NCBI GenBank assembly: GCA_021772595.1
Contig: JAJFLS010000124.1
Coordinates: forward strand, 1 to 6,050
DNA length: 6,050 nucleotides
Source of the DNA: Opitutales bacterium
Lineage (GTDB): Bacteria; Verrucomicrobiota; Verrucomicrobiia; Opitutales; Opitutaceae
Reading direction: 5' to 3'
The stretch's first letter is position 1; every line of letters starts with the position of its first letter. Below, piece after piece: positions 5,199-6,050 of the stretch. The notes under the pieces were generated by a model, which was not told the origin of the DNA, did no database searches, and saw only the letters and a list, made by a program, of their open reading frames with translations. A program made the translations under genes and the position numbers.

Positions 5199-6050
5199 TC
5201 AATTCCTGCGGGTTTGAGAATCGCGATATCCGCTTTTCCGCTCTCGAAATCTGACGAGTCGTTCACGGATGGAGCGGAGGCGTTTTTCGAAATCAATGCC
5301 TGCTCGAAATCCTTCCAAACGGGCTCGTAACCCTTCGCTTCGATAGCGGCGGCGACTTCGGAAGGAGGGCGTTCGTCCGCGATTTGAAACTGTTCGCCGG
5401 GCTGTTCTCCGGTCGGCTTGAAAATTGTCTCGTCGAAACTGCTGTAGCCGCCCGGCTCCGTGCAGGATCCTGCGCTCATGCTGGTGATTCCAATCGGAAT
5501 TAGCCCGTCTCTCAGCGCGGAGGGCTCACGAGTCGAAAGCGTCATTCCCGCGTGCGGCTCCAGAATCCGGAGAGCGGCGATCAGTTGGACGAAGTGATGA
5601 TCGCGAAGAAACTGAACTTGTTCGAACTCGCCTGCTGCAGGACGCATGCGTGGAAGGCTGAGATTAATCTGCGCCTTCCAGCAGTTTCGCAGTAAGTGTT
5701 GAGCGTGAGCTGCCAAGGCGATTGCTTCGTGCCGCCAGTCGTGCAGCCCGAAAAGCGCTCCGATGCCAAGGCGGCGAAAGCCTGCTTCGTAGGCGCGCTC
5801 GGCGGTATCCATCCGCCAATGAAAGCGTCGCTTCGGTCCGGCTGTGTGAAGACTCTTGTAGGTTTCTTCGTGATAGGTTTCCTGATACACGATGAGCGCT
5901 TCGCAACCCACTTCGACCAACGGGCCGTAGCCGGTCGATTCGAGCGGCCCCAGCTCCAGCGCGATGCTCGGGAAGATGCGCGACAGCCGCCGAACAACTT
6001 CTTCAACGTATCCGTTTGATACGTACTTCGGGTGTTCGCCCGCGACGAGC
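5195..6050 (-). CDS. thiH: 2-iminoacetate synthase ThiH, C-terminal part (runs off the right edge)
   Basis: ThiH is a radical-SAM tyrosine lyase that cleaves tyrosine to p-cresol and 2-iminoacetate, which ThiG uses for the thiamine thiazole ring. The frame is open to the right edge, giving 284 residues; the family is about 370-380 long, so the N-terminus with the CxxxCxxC cluster motif is outside. Recognisable blocks in order are LVAGEHPKYV at the edge, ALIVYQETYHEETY, FHWRMDTAERAYEAG, GIGALFGLHDWR, LPRMRPAAG, TLSTREPSALRDGLIPIGIT, SMSAGSCTEPGGYSS, and the closing EVAAAIEAKGYEPVWKDF. A spurious internal TTG start at 5920 would remove conserved sequence and is not used. After WKDF there are 36 further residues rich in Ser, Asp and Ala, whereas related proteins usually end soon after this motif. 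The stop overlaps the thiS start (ATGA), a typical thi operon junction. Confidence 0.94.
   Translation of the reverse strand, partial: LVAGEHPKYVSNGYVEEVVRRLSRIFPSIALELGPLESTGYGPLVEVGCEALIVYQETYHEETYKSLHTAGPKRRFHWRMDTAERAYEAGFRRLGIGALFGLHDWRHEAIALAAHAQHLLRNCWKAQINLSLPRMRPAAGEFEQVQFLRDHHFVQLIAALRILEPHAGMTLSTREPSALRDGLIPIGITSMSAGSCTEPGGYSSFDETIFKPTGEQPGEQFQIADERPPSEVAAAIEAKGYEPVWKDFEQALISKNASAPSVNDSSDFESGKADIAILKPAGIE
5204..5207 (-). promoter_or_regulatory. Ribosome binding site of thiS
   Basis: AGGA on the minus strand sits five bases before the thiS ATG, inside the last codons of thiH. It confirms the start and suggests thiS can be translated independently as well as by coupling. Confidence 0.6.

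Noticed and set aside
5642..5651. Perfect 10-bp palindrome ACGCATGCGT
   Set aside because: It lies within conserved thiH coding sequence with no partner copy or regulatory context; expected by chance.

Overview
The window looks like a stretch of core metabolism from a Gram-negative bacterium. It is probably a member of Verrucomicrobiota, near Opitutae/Puniceicoccales. That placement is inferred from the style of the proteins (a dapA-dapB pair, a compact DapB start, a lone PilT-type ATPase, a HemX-like ccsA followed by a short hemA, thiH-thiS-apaG) and not from any marker gene. Base composition is moderately GC-rich in the genes and more AT-rich in the two real intergenic gaps. No rRNA, tRNA, CRISPR array, prophage or insertion sequence is visible.

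Layout, left to right. (1) Positions 1-1139, minus strand: dapA followed 2 bp later by the first 72 codons of dapB, two consecutive steps of lysine/diaminopimelate synthesis; dapB runs off the left edge. (2) Positions 1140-1251: a 112-bp divergent gap holding the control regions of dapA and of the gene to its right. (3) Positions 1252-2355, plus strand, the only plus-strand gene: a PilT/PilU-type pilus retraction ATPase. (4) Positions 2342-4393, minus strand: a probable operon of a 33-residue very basic protein, a CcsA/HemX-type membrane protein and hemA (glutamyl-tRNA reductase). The ccsA-hemA junction is an ATGA overlap, and the 3' end of hemA overlaps the 3' end of the pilT-like gene by 14 bp. 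(5) Positions 4394-4596: a 203-bp gap containing a striking pair of inverted REP-type palindromes. (6) Positions 4597-6050, minus strand: thiH (start outside the window), thiS and apaG, tightly packed, with an ATGA overlap between thiH and thiS.

Functionally, the left operon feeds peptidoglycan and lysine synthesis, the central operon makes the first committed tetrapyrrole precursor together with a cytochrome/heme-related membrane protein, and the right operon supplies the glyoxylate imine and the sulfur carrier used for the thiazole half of thiamine.

The observation most worth following up is the REP pair: two perfect 25-bp inverted copies, each with a GTAG head and its own small hairpin, closely resembling the REP sequences that RAYT transposases disperse in Pseudomonas. 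Next are a HemA that stops before the usual C-terminal dimerisation domain, and a tiny, very basic protein that appears to lead the heme operon.
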